A DNA stretch of 64,000 nt from Zobellia galactanivorans (GCF_000973105.1 NC_015844.1:2166501-2230500); one strand, 5' to 3'; shown: positions 8,147 to 17,727, counted from the stretch's first letter. The notes: generated from the letters alone by a model not told the origin. Numbers and translations: made by a program.

Positions 8147-9049
8147 TTATACCCAGTCCTTGGGAGACTTAAGAATGTTGAGTAAGCGCTCTTCTTCACT
8201 TCCGCTTTCCGGCTGGTGATCGTAGCGCCATTGAACATGGGGAGGCAAACTCATTAAAATGCTTTCTATTCTCCCGTTCGTCTTTAGGCCGAACAAGGTG
8301 CCTTTATCGTGAACCAAGTTGAATTCAACATAACGTCCTCTTCTGATTTCTTGCCAGTCCCTTTGTTCAGAGGTGTAGTCCAGATTTTTCCTTTTTAAAA
8401 CAATCGGTACATAACTTTCTAGAAAGCTGTTGCCTACTTCGGTTACGAAATTGTACCAATTCTGCATGTCCATCCCTTCGGTAGCCTTGCAATAGTCGAA
8501 AAAGAGTCCGCCTATACCACGAGCTTCATTTCTGTGGGCATTCCAAAAGTAATCGTCACATTTCTTCTTGTAGGTCGAGTAGAAATTGGGGTCATGTGCA
8601 TCGCAGGCGGCCTTGCACACGGTATGAAAATGAATGGCATCTTCATCAAAAAGGTAGTAAGGGGTTAGGTCTTGTCCGCCGCCGAACCATTGATCTACAA
8701 TGTTTCCTTCCTTGTCGTACATTTCAAAATACCGCCAATTGGCATGAACGGTGGGTACCATGGGATTTTTCGGGTGTAGCACCAAACTCAATCCACAGGC
8801 ATAAAAATCGGCATCTTCAACACCAAAGTAGCTTTGCATGCTTTTGGGCAAAGCGCCGTGTACGGCAGATATATTTACCCCTCCTTTTTCAAAAACGTCT
8901 CCGTTCTCGATGACGCGGGTACGTCCACCGCCACCTTCCGGCCGCTCCCATAGGTCTTCGTGGAACTTGACTTTACCATCGATTTCCTCAAGTTTGTTGG
9001 TAATCGAATCTTGAAGGTTTTGAATGTAGCTAAAGAATTTGTCTTTCAT
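8147..9049 (-). CDS. hemF: oxygen-dependent coproporphyrinogen III oxidase
   Basis: HemF decarboxylates the two propionates of coproporphyrinogen III to vinyl groups using O2, giving protoporphyrinogen IX in the cytosol. The 300-aa length is typical. Family motifs are visible: GGGGRTRVIENGDVFEKGGVN near the N-terminus, WFGGGQDLTPYY, HFHTVCKAACDAH and GGLFFDYC, ending near RGRYVEFNLVHDKGT. ATG 9049 is chosen over the adjacent upstream TTG 9052. It belongs to the hemA-led leftward operon, 102 bases after the GNAT gene. Its presence points to aerobic haem synthesis. Confidence 0.96.
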   Translation of the reverse strand: MKDKFFSYIQNLQDSITNKLEEIDGKVKFHEDLWERPEGGGGRTRVIENGDVFEKGGVNISAVHGALPKSMQSYFGVEDADFYACGLSLVLHPKNPMVPTVHANWRYFEMYDKEGNIVDQWFGGGQDLTPYYLFDEDAIHFHTVCKAACDAHDPNFYSTYKKKCDDYFWNAHRNEARGIGGLFFDYCKATEGMDMQNWYNFVTEVGNSFLESYVPIVLKRKNLDYTSEQRDWQEIRRGRYVEFNLVHDKGTLFGLKTNGRIESILMSLPPHVQWRYDHQPESGSEEERLLNILKSPKDWV

Positions 9050-9154
9050 CAAGAGAAATGGTTTTATGCGAATCGGCTGTAAATTTACGACTTACGGGGG
9101 AAGCTATGAAGCGATATGCTCGACAAAAGCGGTTTATTTTAGTAAGCTGCGATT

Positions 9155-9706
9155 TTATACCGAAAGCACATAGAGCTCCATGTCAAGAGGGGCTTCATTA
9201 GGCGGGGTGTGTTCTTTGGGGAGTTGCTTTCGCCATGTGTAGCCGCATTTTTCGGCAACTCTTACACTACCTGTATTGGTTTTATGGGCGATGATGTTGA
9301 GTGTCTTGAGTCCTAATTCCTTAATGGCGTATTTCGATAAGGTATCTACGGCCAGCGAAGTGATGCCCTTTCCTTCGTATTGATATCCGATGCAGTAGGC
9401 CAATTCGGCCTGTCGTTTTTCCCAGTCCAGTTCCTTGATATAGACAAGTCCGATAAGGGCTCGGCTTTCATTGTCTTTTAGCACAAAAAGAAACTCCTCC
9501 CTTTTCATGTACTCGCGTACCTTTTCTTCCACAAAGATTTGCGAAAGGGTGGGATTTAGGTTTGCGGCCAAGGTTTTTGGAAAGTAGCGCTGTAAACGCT
9601 TGGTGTTTATTGTTACGAAGTCGCACATACGCCAAGCGTACTTTTCATGTATGGGTTCTATGGAAAAGTGTTCGAAAAGGGCAATCTGGGTGTTTTCGTT
9701 TTCCAT
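9155..9706 (-). CDS. GNAT family N-acetyltransferase (RimJ/RimL-like)
   Basis: This 183-aa protein has the GNAT fold: beta strands around LIGLVYI, a pyrophosphate-binding region YQYEGKGITSLAV (a diverged R/Q-x-x-G-x-G/A) and the C-terminal signature TNTGSVRVAEKCGYTWRKQ typical of RimJ/RimL/SpeG-like enzymes. The acceptor (protein N-terminus, small molecule or antibiotic) is not predictable. It lies between hemE (13-base gap) and hemF, so it is probably co-expressed with haem genes, but a direct link to haem is not evident. Confidence 0.85.
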   Translation of the reverse strand: MENENTQIALFEHFSIEPIHEKYAWRMCDFVTINTKRLQRYFPKTLAANLNPTLSQIFVEEKVREYMKREEFLFVLKDNESRALIGLVYIKELDWEKRQAELAYCIGYQYEGKGITSLAVDTLSKYAIKELGLKTLNIIAHKTNTGSVRVAEKCGYTWRKQLPKEHTPPNEAPLDMELYVLSV

Positions 9707-9719
9707 AGTCGGTGCGGGT

Positions 9720-10754
9720 CTAGCTTACGGGCTTCCACTCTTTTACCGCGTCGATAAAAGCTTTTGCGTTCTCTACGGGAACGTTGGGCAAAATACCATG
9801 GCCGAGATTGGCGATATAGCTGTCTTTACCGAATTCATTGATCATTTGCGTCACCATCTTCTTTATTTCGGAAGGAGGAGAGAGCAATCGGGCCGGGTCA
9901 AAATTACCCTGTAAGGTAACTTTTCCTCCAGTGAGGTATCGTGCGTTTCGCGCGGAGCAGGTCCAATCTACACCAAGAGCGGCCGCTCCCGATTTGGCCA
10001 TGTCGCCTAGGGCGAACCAGCAACCTTTACCGAATACGATAACGGGACTTTCGTCTTTTAGGGCGTCGATGATCTGTTGGATATACTGCCAAGAAAACTC
10101 ATTGTAATCGGTGGGGGATAACATACCGCCCCAAGAATCGAAAACCTGTACGGCGTCTACGCCGGCCCTGATTTTCGCCTTTAGGTAGGCAATGGTGGTA
10201 TCCGTTATTTTTTGTAAAAGTTCGTGGGCCACTACCGGTTGGGTAAAGCAAAGTTCTTTGGCCTTGTCGAAGGTCTTGCTTCCTTGTCCTTGTACACAAT
10301 AGCACAGAATGGTCCAGGGTGATCCAGCAAAACCGATTAGAGGTACTTCGTTGTTCAGTTTTTCCTTAGTAAGCTTTATGGCGTCCATTACATAGCCCAA
10401 AGCCTCGTTCACATCGGGAACGATAACGCTATCAAGATCTTTTTGAGAGCGAATAGGGTTGGGTAGGTAGGGGCCAAAGTTCGGCTTCATCTCTACTTCG
10501 ATATTCATGGCCTGGGGTATGACCAGGATGTCGCTAAAAAGAATCGCGGCGTCCATACCGAACCTGCGAATCGGCTGTACGGTAATTTCCGAAGCCAATT
10601 CAGGGGTCTGGCAGCGCGTAAAGAAATCGTATTTCTTTCTGATTTCCATAAACTCGGGAAGAAATCTTCCGGCTTGGCGCATCATCCAAACCGGTGGACG
10701 ATCAACCGTTTCGCCCTTTAGGGCCCTAAGAAAAAGGTCGTTCTTTAGTGACAT
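9720..10754 (-). CDS. hemE: uroporphyrinogen decarboxylase
   Basis: HemE removes four acetate carboxyls from uroporphyrinogen III to give coproporphyrinogen III. The 344-aa length is normal. The N-terminal signature [16 protein letters not shown] and the second motif [12 protein letters not shown] are both visible, with [10 protein letters not shown] and the C-terminal [14 protein letters not shown]. It sits between hemCD (61-base gap) and the GNAT gene in the leftward hem operon. ATG at 10754. Confidence 0.97.
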   Translation of the reverse strand: MSLKNDLFLRALKGETVDRPPVWMMRQAGRFLPEFMEIRKKYDFFTRCQTPELASEITVQPIRRFGMDAAILFSDILVIPQAMNIEVEMKPNFGPYLPNPIRSQKDLDSVIVPDVNEALGYVMDAIKLTKEKLNNEVPLIGFAGSPWTILCYCVQGQGSKTFDKAKELCFTQPVVAHELLQKITDTTIAYLKAKIRAGVDAVQVFDSWGGMLSPTDYNEFSWQYIQQIIDALKDESPVIVFGKGCWFALGDMAKSGAAALGVDWTCSARNARYLTGGKVTLQGNFDPARLLSPPSEIKKMVTQMINEFGKDSYIANLGHGILPNVPVENAKAFIDAVKEWKPVS

Positions 10755-10815
10755 AGGTGTATTTTGATTCCCTTAGAAGGGGAAGTCCGTTTTTTTATTC
10801 CAATCGTAAAACAAA

Positions 10816-12402
10816 TTAATCCTTACCGTAGGTCTGGTTCACCAACTCGATAACGCTCTCTACCGTAGGAATTTTGGCTACATAAACCGTTTCAAAGTGT
10901 TTTCTTGCCTCCTCGGCCGTGGTATCCCCAATGCAGTAAGCCACTCTGTTGTCAGGGCTGTTCTTTAGCAAATAGCTGGTAATGGTCGAGGGGCTGTAAA
11001 ACATAATACCTTCAACACTATCCTCCACTTCTGCGGGAGCGTGTTTGGTGGTATAGGCTTCGATTTCCCTTACCTTAATATTGTTCTCGGCCAAGACAGT
11101 GGGCAGGTGGTCAAGTCTAAGGTTGCTACAGAAATAAGTAACCTCGGTTCCTTCCATGTACTCCACCAAATAATTGGCCAAATTTTTAGCGTCTTTTTCT
11201 TGGTGCTTTACAGGGCCGATATAACGCTTGATCATGCGTTTGGTCTTTCCGCCTACACAATAGATATTCTTAAACTTTAATTCTTCGGGGGATACGCTTT
11301 TTAAAATCGCCTCTACCGTATTCTGGCTCGTGATGATTACGTTTTGAATTTCTTTCTTTAGGATAAGACTGGAAATTCGGTTGGGACTGATTTTGATAAA
11401 ATCTTCCGATTTCACCTTGATGTCTTGGTCAAAAAGGTTGATTTGATCAGGGGTGAGGGTTCTCGTTGAAAATATTTTGGTGTTTTCAACAATGTCCGTT
11501 GCGTAAGTCATAAGTAACTTCCCTCCGCGGCTAAGGATGCTGTTCGCACAGTCTTTGGCCAAGTAGGAATGCTTGCCCAAGGGGGCCGTGAACTCGGCCT
11601 CTAGTTTTTTCTTGCCATCAACGGTCAGGAGCACCCCTTTAAGGGTTACTTCGTTTTCTTTGCTAATGGTCGCCAATGCCCCTATGGGAGCCGAACAGCC
11701 TCCTTCTAAAATACGAAGGAACTCACGTTCGAGTTTGGTACATATTTCCGTTGGCTCATGGTTGATTTCGGCACAGGCTTCGCGAATAAACTCGTCATCT
11801 TCTTTGGCTACGACCATTATGGCACCTTGTGCGGGTGCTGGCACCATCCAGGTGAGGCCAATGGTGTTTTCGGGTTCGAGACCGATGCGTTCAAGCCCGG
11901 CGGCGGCAAAAATGGCACCGTTCCAATCGTTGTTCTCGAGTTTTTCGTACCGGCTATTGATGTTGCCCCTAAGGTCGACCACTGTATGGGTCGGGTAGCG
12001 GTTGAGCCATTGTGCCTTTCGGCGAAGGCTTCCGGTAGCGATTATAGCATCCCTTTCGCCCATGAACTCTTCGTTCTTTTTAAAGGCCAGTATGTCAAGA
12101 AAGTTGGCGCGCTCCAATACGGCGGCCTGTACGATGCCTTTTGGAAGGGCCGTCGGAACATCTTTCATACTGTGTACGGCTATATCGATATCGCCATTAA
12201 GCATGGCCACGTCAAGGGTTTTGGTAAAAATACCGGTAATGCCCAGTTCGTACAGTGGTTTGTCAAGAACCAAGTCTCCTGTAGATTTTACGGGAACCAA
12301 TGTAGTTTTATGACCTAAAGCTTCAAGTTTGTTTTTAACGGTATTTGCCTGCCATAGCGCTAATTCGCTATCGCGTGTACCGATTCGTATGACCTTGCTC
12401 AT
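10816..12402 (-). CDS. hemC: bifunctional hydroxymethylbilane synthase / uroporphyrinogen-III synthase (HemCD fusion)
   Basis: At 528 aa the protein is about 220 residues longer than HemC. Residues 1-300 are porphobilinogen deaminase: start IRIGTRDSELALWQAN, HSMKDVPT, and the dipyrromethane-attachment loop EGGCSAPIGA with Cys236. Residues about 310-528 match HemD (uroporphyrinogen-III synthase), with NVIITSQNTVEAIL, YFCSNLR, a FYSPSTI-type segment and YCIGDTTAEEA. Porphobilinogen is therefore taken to uroporphyrinogen III by one polypeptide. The ATG overlaps the hemA stop by 4 bases (ATGA), indicating coupling. HemC-HemD fusions are known in some bacteria. The symbol is given for the first domain; hemD is the second. 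Confidence 0.93.
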   Translation of the reverse strand: MSKVIRIGTRDSELALWQANTVKNKLEALGHKTTLVPVKSTGDLVLDKPLYELGITGIFTKTLDVAMLNGDIDIAVHSMKDVPTALPKGIVQAAVLERANFLDILAFKKNEEFMGERDAIIATGSLRRKAQWLNRYPTHTVVDLRGNINSRYEKLENNDWNGAIFAAAGLERIGLEPENTIGLTWMVPAPAQGAIMVVAKEDDEFIREACAEINHEPTEICTKLEREFLRILEGGCSAPIGALATISKENEVTLKGVLLTVDGKKKLEAEFTAPLGKHSYLAKDCANSILSRGGKLLMTYATDIVENTKIFSTRTLTPDQINLFDQDIKVKSEDFIKISPNRISSLILKKEIQNVIITSQNTVEAILKSVSPEELKFKNIYCVGGKTKRMIKRYIGPVKHQEKDAKNLANYLVEYMEGTEVTYFCSNLRLDHLPTVLAENNIKVREIEAYTTKHAPAEVEDSVEGIMFYSPSTITSYLLKNSPDNRVAYCIGDTTAEEARKHFETVYVAKIPTVESVIELVNQTYGKD

Positions 12403-13655
12403 GGAGTGTCGAGTTCGAGTTGGAAGACTTTTTGAATGAGTTCTAGACTGGTGTCAGAATCGACATTGTCGTCTTTGAGATGATTAGCGAACTGCTTTGT
12501 TATTTTTTGAATGATTCTATTGGATATTACGTCGGCCTGTTGCTCGTTGAAGTCCGATAATTTTTTGGACTGATAGTCCATTTCTTCGTCTTTCATTGTT
12601 TTGAGCTTCTTTTTCAAGGCCTTGATGACGGGGGCGAATTTACGGGTTTCAAGCCATTGGATGAAATCACCTTTCACCTCGTCTATAATAATTTCCGCTT
12701 CGGGAATAAATTGCTTTCTGCGCTCTAAGGTGTCGTCGGTAATTCGGGAAAGCTGATCTAAGTGTACCAAAGTAACATTGTCAAAATCCTCTACATTGTC
12801 GGAAACATTCTTCGGAATGGAAAGGTCTAAGATCAAAAGGGGCTTCTTGGTATGGATGAGCTCTTTTGATATGGTGGGCGATTGCGCACCTGTTGCTACG
12901 ATAAGCACGTCGGTAGAACGAATCTCGGTTTGTAGGTCTCCGTAATCCTTGACCACCAAATGAAATTTACCCGCAATTTTTTCCGCCTTGTCCTTGGTAC
13001 GGTTAATAAGGGTAATATGTGTATTTTTCGTATGCTTGATCAGGTTCTCACAGGTGTTCCGGCCAATTTTACCCGTACCGAAAAGCAAGATGTTCTTCGC
13101 CGAGATGTCGGCAACGTTCTCCATAATATAGCGTACCGATGCAAAGGAGACCGATGTGGCGCCCGAAGAAATTTCGGTTTCGTTCTTGATGCGCTTGCTG
13201 GCTTGAATGACCGAATTGCAAAGGCGTTCGACGAACGGGTTTGCAATGCCGTATTTTTTAGAGCGGTTGAAGCTGGCCCTCAATTGACTGATGATTTCAA
13301 AATCGCCCAAAATCTGGCTATCTAAACCGGTACCTACCCGAAACAGATGATTGATGGCATCGTTGTTCTTGTAGATGTAGGCTACCTCTTGAAACTCCTC
13401 GACGGAGCCGGAGGTGTTATCGCAAAGTAATTTGATCAGTTGAAAGGGGTGCTGGGCAAAACCGTTAAGTTCGGTGCGGTTACAAGTGGAAGTTACTAAG
13501 AGGCCGTCAATGCCCAATTTTTTGGCTTCCACCAAAATGTTCTCCATGGCAGCATCGTTTAGGCTGAATTTGCCACGTACCTCGGCGTCAGCTTTTAAGT
13601 AGCTAAGGCCAATGGTATAGAACGAGTTGTTTTTTGAAATATGGTAATCTTTCAT
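12399..13655 (-). CDS. hemA: glutamyl-tRNA reductase
   Basis: HemA reduces glutamyl-tRNA(Glu) with NADPH to glutamate-1-semialdehyde, the committed and usually regulated step of the C5 haem pathway. The 418-aa protein has the catalytic Cys58 in TSTCNRTE, VGTGLDSQILGD, the NADPH site GTGKIGRNTCENL and a C-terminal dimerisation helix region. It is the first gene of the leftward hem operon and overlaps hemCD by 4 bases. The next enzyme, HemL, is not encoded in this window. It is transcribed divergently from an AraC-type regulator 205 bases away, which may control it. Confidence 0.96.
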   Translation of the reverse strand: MKDYHISKNNSFYTIGLSYLKADAEVRGKFSLNDAAMENILVEAKKLGIDGLLVTSTCNRTELNGFAQHPFQLIKLLCDNTSGSVEEFQEVAYIYKNNDAINHLFRVGTGLDSQILGDFEIISQLRASFNRSKKYGIANPFVERLCNSVIQASKRIKNETEISSGATSVSFASVRYIMENVADISAKNILLFGTGKIGRNTCENLIKHTKNTHITLINRTKDKAEKIAGKFHLVVKDYGDLQTEIRSTDVLIVATGAQSPTISKELIHTKKPLLILDLSIPKNVSDNVEDFDNVTLVHLDQLSRITDDTLERRKQFIPEAEIIIDEVKGDFIQWLETRKFAPVIKALKKKLKTMKDEEMDYQSKKLSDFNEQQADVISNRIIQKITKQFANHLKDDNVDSDTSLELIQKVFQLELDTP

Positions 13656-13676
13656 GAAAGCTTTTCAAAGCGCACA

Positions 13677-13684
13677 CAAAAATA
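13677..13684 (-). promoter_or_regulatory. candidate -7 promoter element for the hemA operon
   Basis: TATTTTTG on the minus strand fits TAnnTTTG and would place transcription start roughly 15 bases before the hemA ATG. No convincing -33 element is visible. Confidence 0.4.
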
Positions 13685-13779
13685 AGAGGCTTATGCTTAT
13701 AAAAGTAACGCTAGAGGAACAATAAGTGTCGTTTAGGGTTTTTTTAGTTGTATATGGATATAAATCCGTTGAAAACCAG

Positions 13780-13787
13780 TAATTTTG
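13780..13787 (+). promoter_or_regulatory. candidate -7 promoter element for the AraC regulator gene
   Basis: TAATTTTG on the plus strand fits TAnnTTTG. Transcription would start near 13794, giving a leader of about 65 bases that contains the palindrome at 13815-13837. Confidence 0.4.
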
Positions 13788-13814
13788 TAGGAAACACTGC
13801 GCTTTACGGTGCAT

Positions 13815-13837
13815 CTATTTAGAACGTTTCTAAATAG
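13815..13837. promoter_or_regulatory. perfect 10-3-10 palindrome in the araC-type leader
   Basis: CTATTTAGAA / CGT / TTCTAAATAG is a perfect inverted repeat with 10-bp arms and a 3-base spacer, 23 bases before the regulator ATG. It has no T-tract and is not a terminator. It could be an operator (autoregulation or iron/haem control) or an mRNA hairpin near the start codon. Confidence 0.55.
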
Positions 13838-13860
13838 AAACCTGCCAATTCTTGTTTTAT

Positions 13861-14754
13861 ATGGAAGGAAAAAATATCGCTCAAGGTTCATTTCAGGAAG
13901 TGCTTATCGAAGACGGGTTTTATGTGCTTAAAATTCAAAACGATACCGCTGAAACCCAACATGTAGTGCGTGATATCGACAGTAGTTATATTCAGTTTCA
14001 TTTTTGTTTGAAGGGAAAGGCCCGATTTGTATTCAATCAGGGCAATTACCATCTTGAGGTTTCTGAAGAGAATTCATTACTGCTTTACAATACGCAGATC
14101 GATTTGCCCATGGATTTGAAATTGGAGCCGAATTCGTGGTTGGTCTCGGTAGTCATGACGATCCGGAAGTTCCATTCCCTGTTTTCGAAAGAGGCGGATT
14201 ACATACCGTTTTTAAGTGCGGAGAACAAAGATAAAAAGTACTATGCCCAAGAAGGGGTGAGCCCGGCCATAGCTGTAATCTTAAGCCAGATGATGAATTA
14301 CAATCTTCATCCTTCCATTAAAGAACTCTATATCAAGGGTAAGGTTTACGAGCTGATTTCCTTATACTTCAACAAAAGTGATGATGCCGATATTGAACAG
14401 TGTCCGTTTTTGGTAGATGAAGATAACGTGAGGCGTATTCGAAAGGCCAAGGAAATAATCATTGCACGTATGGCGGAACCACCTACGCTTACGGAACTTT
14501 CCGAAGAAATAGGTTTGTCGCTCAAAAAATTGAAAGAGGGTTTTAAGCAAATATATGGCGACTCGGTGTTTAGCTTCTTGTTCGACTATAAAATGGAATA
14601 TGCCCGTAAAATGCTGGAAACGGGTCAGCACAATGTAAATGAAGTGGGACTAAAAGTTGGCTATAGCACGGCAAGTCACTTTATTTCGGCTTTTAAAAAG
14701 AAATACGGTACCACCCCTAAAAAATATTTGATGGCTTTGGCCAACAATGGATAA
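13861..14754 (+). CDS. AraC family transcriptional regulator (PchR-like), divergent from hemA
   Basis: The 297-aa protein has an N-terminal cupin-like sensing domain (about 1-170) and a C-terminal AraC double helix-turn-helix (about 195-297). Signatures are ELSEEIGLSLKKLKEGFKQIYG and the second-helix motif VGYSTASHFISAFKKKYGTTPKKY. This spelling is like PchR-type regulators that respond to siderophores or iron. Its position back to back with the haem operon suggests control of hemA or response to iron/haem status; that is inference. The start at ATG 13861 (MEGKNIAQGS) is preferred to an upstream TTG. Confidence 0.88.
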   Translation: MEGKNIAQGSFQEVLIEDGFYVLKIQNDTAETQHVVRDIDSSYIQFHFCLKGKARFVFNQGNYHLEVSEENSLLLYNTQIDLPMDLKLEPNSWLVSVVMTIRKFHSLFSKEADYIPFLSAENKDKKYYAQEGVSPAIAVILSQMMNYNLHPSIKELYIKGKVYELISLYFNKSDDADIEQCPFLVDEDNVRRIRKAKEIIIARMAEPPTLTELSEEIGLSLKKLKEGFKQIYGDSVFSFLFDYKMEYARKMLETGQHNVNEVGLKVGYSTASHFISAFKKKYGTTPKKYLMALANNG

Positions 14755-14919
14755 TTTTTATGGGTTTACTTCTTCCTTAAAACCGGTGCTCCGATTTCAA
14801 ATGTTGGCGATTTTGTTAATAACCTTCGATAAAACGCATATTTTTATCGATGAAATTCCTGAATTTTGTATTTAGAGAAACTATAGTCGCTAATTCATCT
14901 TAAACACTTCCCTTTGAAA

Positions 14920-17727
14920 ATGAAAGAAAGACCCTTTGTAGGCCTGCTTTCCGCATTGTTTGTATGTATATATTTCTTCTTTGTTGCCTGTGAAAAGGAC
15001 AAGAGTGACGATGCCGTTACCGTGGCAACCGATGTAGAGGCCCCCCATCCTCCCAAAAACCTAGAACCTGTTCATGTTACCGATTCTTCCGTCACCGTGG
15101 CGTGGCAAGCTTCAAAAGACAATGTTAAGGTGGTACAATACGTGGTCTATCTAGATAGTGTTGAGGTGTCTCGCGATTCTATTACTACCTATCATGCCAA
15201 AAACCTGAAGGCAGCTACCGAGTATATTTTCGCCGTTCGTGCTGCCGATGCCGCAGGTAACAGTTCTAAGTTCAGTGAGAAAATAAAAGTGCTTACCGAG
15301 GCGGCCGTACAAGAAGATACCTTGATAAAAAACGATACCCTTAACGATTATAGTTCCGTGCTCATGGCGCCAATACTGTCGGTCGATAGTGTATCGTCAA
15401 ATATGGTCAGGCTCAAGTGGGCCCTAGATATTAATGCCTCGGCGGTCAAGGAATACAGGGTGTTTCAAGATACGGTCCAAATCGCCAGTGTTGATAGAAA
15501 GTGGTATCAAGTGCCCCAGCTTAATGCCGGTGATACGTATAGTTTTAGCGTGGCGGCGATCGATTTGATCGGTAAGGCTTCAAAACCGAGTAATGTGGTG
15601 GAAGTCGAGCTTCCTCTCGAAGAGCTTCCGCAGAAAGATACCATATCGCCTTCCGTTCCTGTTGGGCTTGGCGTGGCCGAGGTAAAGAAGAACGGTCTGA
15701 AACTATACTGGCAGGTCGCTACCGACAATGTGGGAGTTACTTCCTATTCGGTCTATAAGGATACTACCTTGGTCGGTAAGGTTGGTGATACGCTTTTGTT
15801 GCTTGATAATTTAGAGGGGGGCACGGAATACCATTTTAGGGTAAGTGCTTTAGATGCTGCCGAAAATGAATCCCAAAGCAGTGAAGCTCTTATGGTCAAA
15901 ACCTTGGAGGATACCAAAACCGATAGCATCGTATTAAGGGCGCCCAAAGATGTACGCCTTGCCGAATTGGGAGCTACTACGGCGAGTTTTACATGGTCGG
16001 AGACCAATGATAGCATACCCATTTCGGGCTATTCGGTCTATCTAGATGCAGCTCTTGTGGCCAAGACGCCCGAACCCGAATATATGGCCAAAGAACTAAG
16101 TCCTAATACGGCATATGCCATTTCGGTGGTGGCTAATGATAATTCAGGCAATACATCGGAAAAAAGTGATCCCTTAAGTTTTACGACCTTAAGTGAAAGA
16201 GTGGTGTCGAAAGATACGATCGCTCCTACGGTACCCAAAAATATTAGTGTAGAAGCCCTTACGTCCTCTTCTTTAAAATTGAATTGGGCGGCATCGACCG
16301 ATAGTGTCGGTGTGGTCAATTATAGAATTTTTCAAGATGGAAAACCTATAACATTGGTGGTTGATACCCATTACGCCATAACGGGGCTTGATGCCGATAC
16401 GGAGTATGTGTATACGATATCGGCACTAGATGCCGCCGAAAACGAATCGCCGGCGAGCGTGCCCTTTTCCGTAAGAACCGAAAAAGAAGAAGCTCAAGAA
16501 GAGGAGGATACCACCGCTCCCACGGTGCCAGGCTCTTTGACTGCCGATACAATTGGTCAGGTTGCGATAGATTTGAGTTGGGATGAGGCATCGGATAGTG
16601 TGGGCGTGTCGGGCTATAAGTTGTATATGAACGGGGAGTTTTTTGCGACAGTAACCCAGACGCGGTACCGAGTGTTGAACTTGACCCCCGGAACGGAATA
16701 TGCGTTTTCCGTTTCAGCTTTTGACGTGGCTGAAAACGAATCTCAACAAAGTGGACTTTTGAAAGTGACGACTGAGGCAGAGGTGTACGTTGATGACGTG
16801 CCTCCCTCGGCGCCGGGCGATTTAAGGGCGGAAGATATCACCGAGGGCAGTGTTGCCCTTTCATGGAGTACCGCTACCGATAATATCGGTATCACCGAAT
16901 ATATCATTTACCAAGACGGACAAAAGATCCAGACGGCTACCGCTACGGGCACATCTATAAACGGACTCGCACCGGCTACCTTATATGGTTTTACCGTTTC
17001 GGCCGTTGATGCCGCACAAAATGAATCGCGGCAAAGTGAGGCGATTCGTGTTACTACCTTGCCAATACCTGAAACAACGGACAGGGTCTTGGTGTTTACC
17101 AAAACGAGCGTTTTCCGTCATGGTTCGATAGATAAAGGGGTCGCTACCTTAAAGGCTTTGGGCGATGCCAATGATTTTGAAGTGGACCAAACCGAAAATG
17201 GAGACGATTTTACCCTTAACAACTTAAGGCGATACAAGACCGTGGTCTTCTTAAATACTACGGGCGATGTTTTAAACGACGTTCAACAAAAGGCTTTTGA
17301 AAATTACATTCGATCTGGGGGTAGTTTTATGGGGGTACATGCGGCAACCGATACCGAATATGATTGGCCTTGGTATGGCAAGCTGGTAGGTGCTTATTTT
17401 AATGGTCACCCTAGCATACAGGAAGCTAGCTTGAACGTAATCGATCACAACCATGGTTCTACTAGTCATTTGCCAAGCAATTGGGTGCGAACGGAAGAGT
17501 GGTATAACTTTAAAGACATCAATACCGATATAACTCCGTTGATACAATTGGACGAGTCTACTTATAAAGGAGGGACCAATGGTGCGTATCATCCGTTCTC
17601 TTGGTACCATGTTTATGATGGGGGAAGGGCTTTCTATACAGCGGGCGGTCATTCCAATGCATCTTACGACGAACCGGAGTTTAAACAACATTTACTTGGG
17701 GGGCTCATTTACTGTTTGGGTCGATAA
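14920..17727 (+). CDS. lipoprotein with seven fibronectin type III domains and a C-terminal ThuA-like domain
   Basis: This 935-aa protein starts with a signal peptide and lipobox FFVAC followed by acidic residues, so it is probably surface-anchored. Seven FN3-like repeats span about residues 45-715; each has a P-x-x-L start, an L-x-W strand, a YxVYxDxxxV segment and a TxYxFxVxAxDxAxN-S strand. Residues about 715-935 are a ThuA-like fold (VLVFTKTSVFRH, GGSFMGVHAATDTEYDWPWY, HPFSWYHVYDGGRAFYTAGGHS), a class I glutamine-amidotransferase-like domain often found near sugar utilisation genes. The substrate is unknown. TTG 14914 is an alternative start two codons upstream. A hairpin without T-tract (about 17749-17776) follows. 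Confidence 0.88.
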   Translation: MKERPFVGLLSALFVCIYFFFVACEKDKSDDAVTVATDVEAPHPPKNLEPVHVTDSSVTVAWQASKDNVKVVQYVVYLDSVEVSRDSITTYHAKNLKAATEYIFAVRAADAAGNSSKFSEKIKVLTEAAVQEDTLIKNDTLNDYSSVLMAPILSVDSVSSNMVRLKWALDINASAVKEYRVFQDTVQIASVDRKWYQVPQLNAGDTYSFSVAAIDLIGKASKPSNVVEVELPLEELPQKDTISPSVPVGLGVAEVKKNGLKLYWQVATDNVGVTSYSVYKDTTLVGKVGDTLLLLDNLEGGTEYHFRVSALDAAENESQSSEALMVKTLEDTKTDSIVLRAPKDVRLAELGATTASFTWSETNDSIPISGYSVYLDAALVAKTPEPEYMAKELSPNTAYAISVVANDNSGNTSEKSDPLSFTTLSERVVSKDTIAPTVPKNISVEALTSSSLKLNWAASTDSVGVVNYRIFQDGKPITLVVDTHYAITGLDADTEYVYTISALDAAENESPASVPFSVRTEKEEAQEEEDTTAPTVPGSLTADTIGQVAIDLSWDEASDSVGVSGYKLYMNGEFFATVTQTRYRVLNLTPGTEYAFSVSAFDVAENESQQSGLLKVTTEAEVYVDDVPPSAPGDLRAEDITEGSVALSWSTATDNIGITEYIIYQDGQKIQTATATGTSINGLAPATLYGFTVSAVDAAQNESRQSEAIRVTTLPIPETTDRVLVFTKTSVFRHGSIDKGVATLKALGDANDFEVDQTENGDDFTLNNLRRYKTVVFLNTTGDVLNDVQQKAFENYIRSGGSFMGVHAATDTEYDWPWYGKLVGAYFNGHPSIQEASLNVIDHNHGSTSHLPSNWVRTEEWYNFKDINTDITPLIQLDESTYKGGTNGAYHPFSWYHVYDGGRAFYTAGGHSNASYDEPEFKQHLLGGLIYCLGR

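Noticed and set aside
8026-8238. A 70-codon leftward open frame overlapping the hemF 3' end
   Set aside because: It crosses hemF in another frame; the 56-residue frame at 7959-8129 fits the operon spacing better.
11758-12318. A 186-codon rightward open frame opposite hemC
   Set aside because: Shadow of the hemCD gene, which has catalytic residues in the other strand.
15507-17102. Several leftward open frames opposite the FN3 repeats
   Set aside because: They recur with the repeat period, and arise from repeated codons of the real gene.
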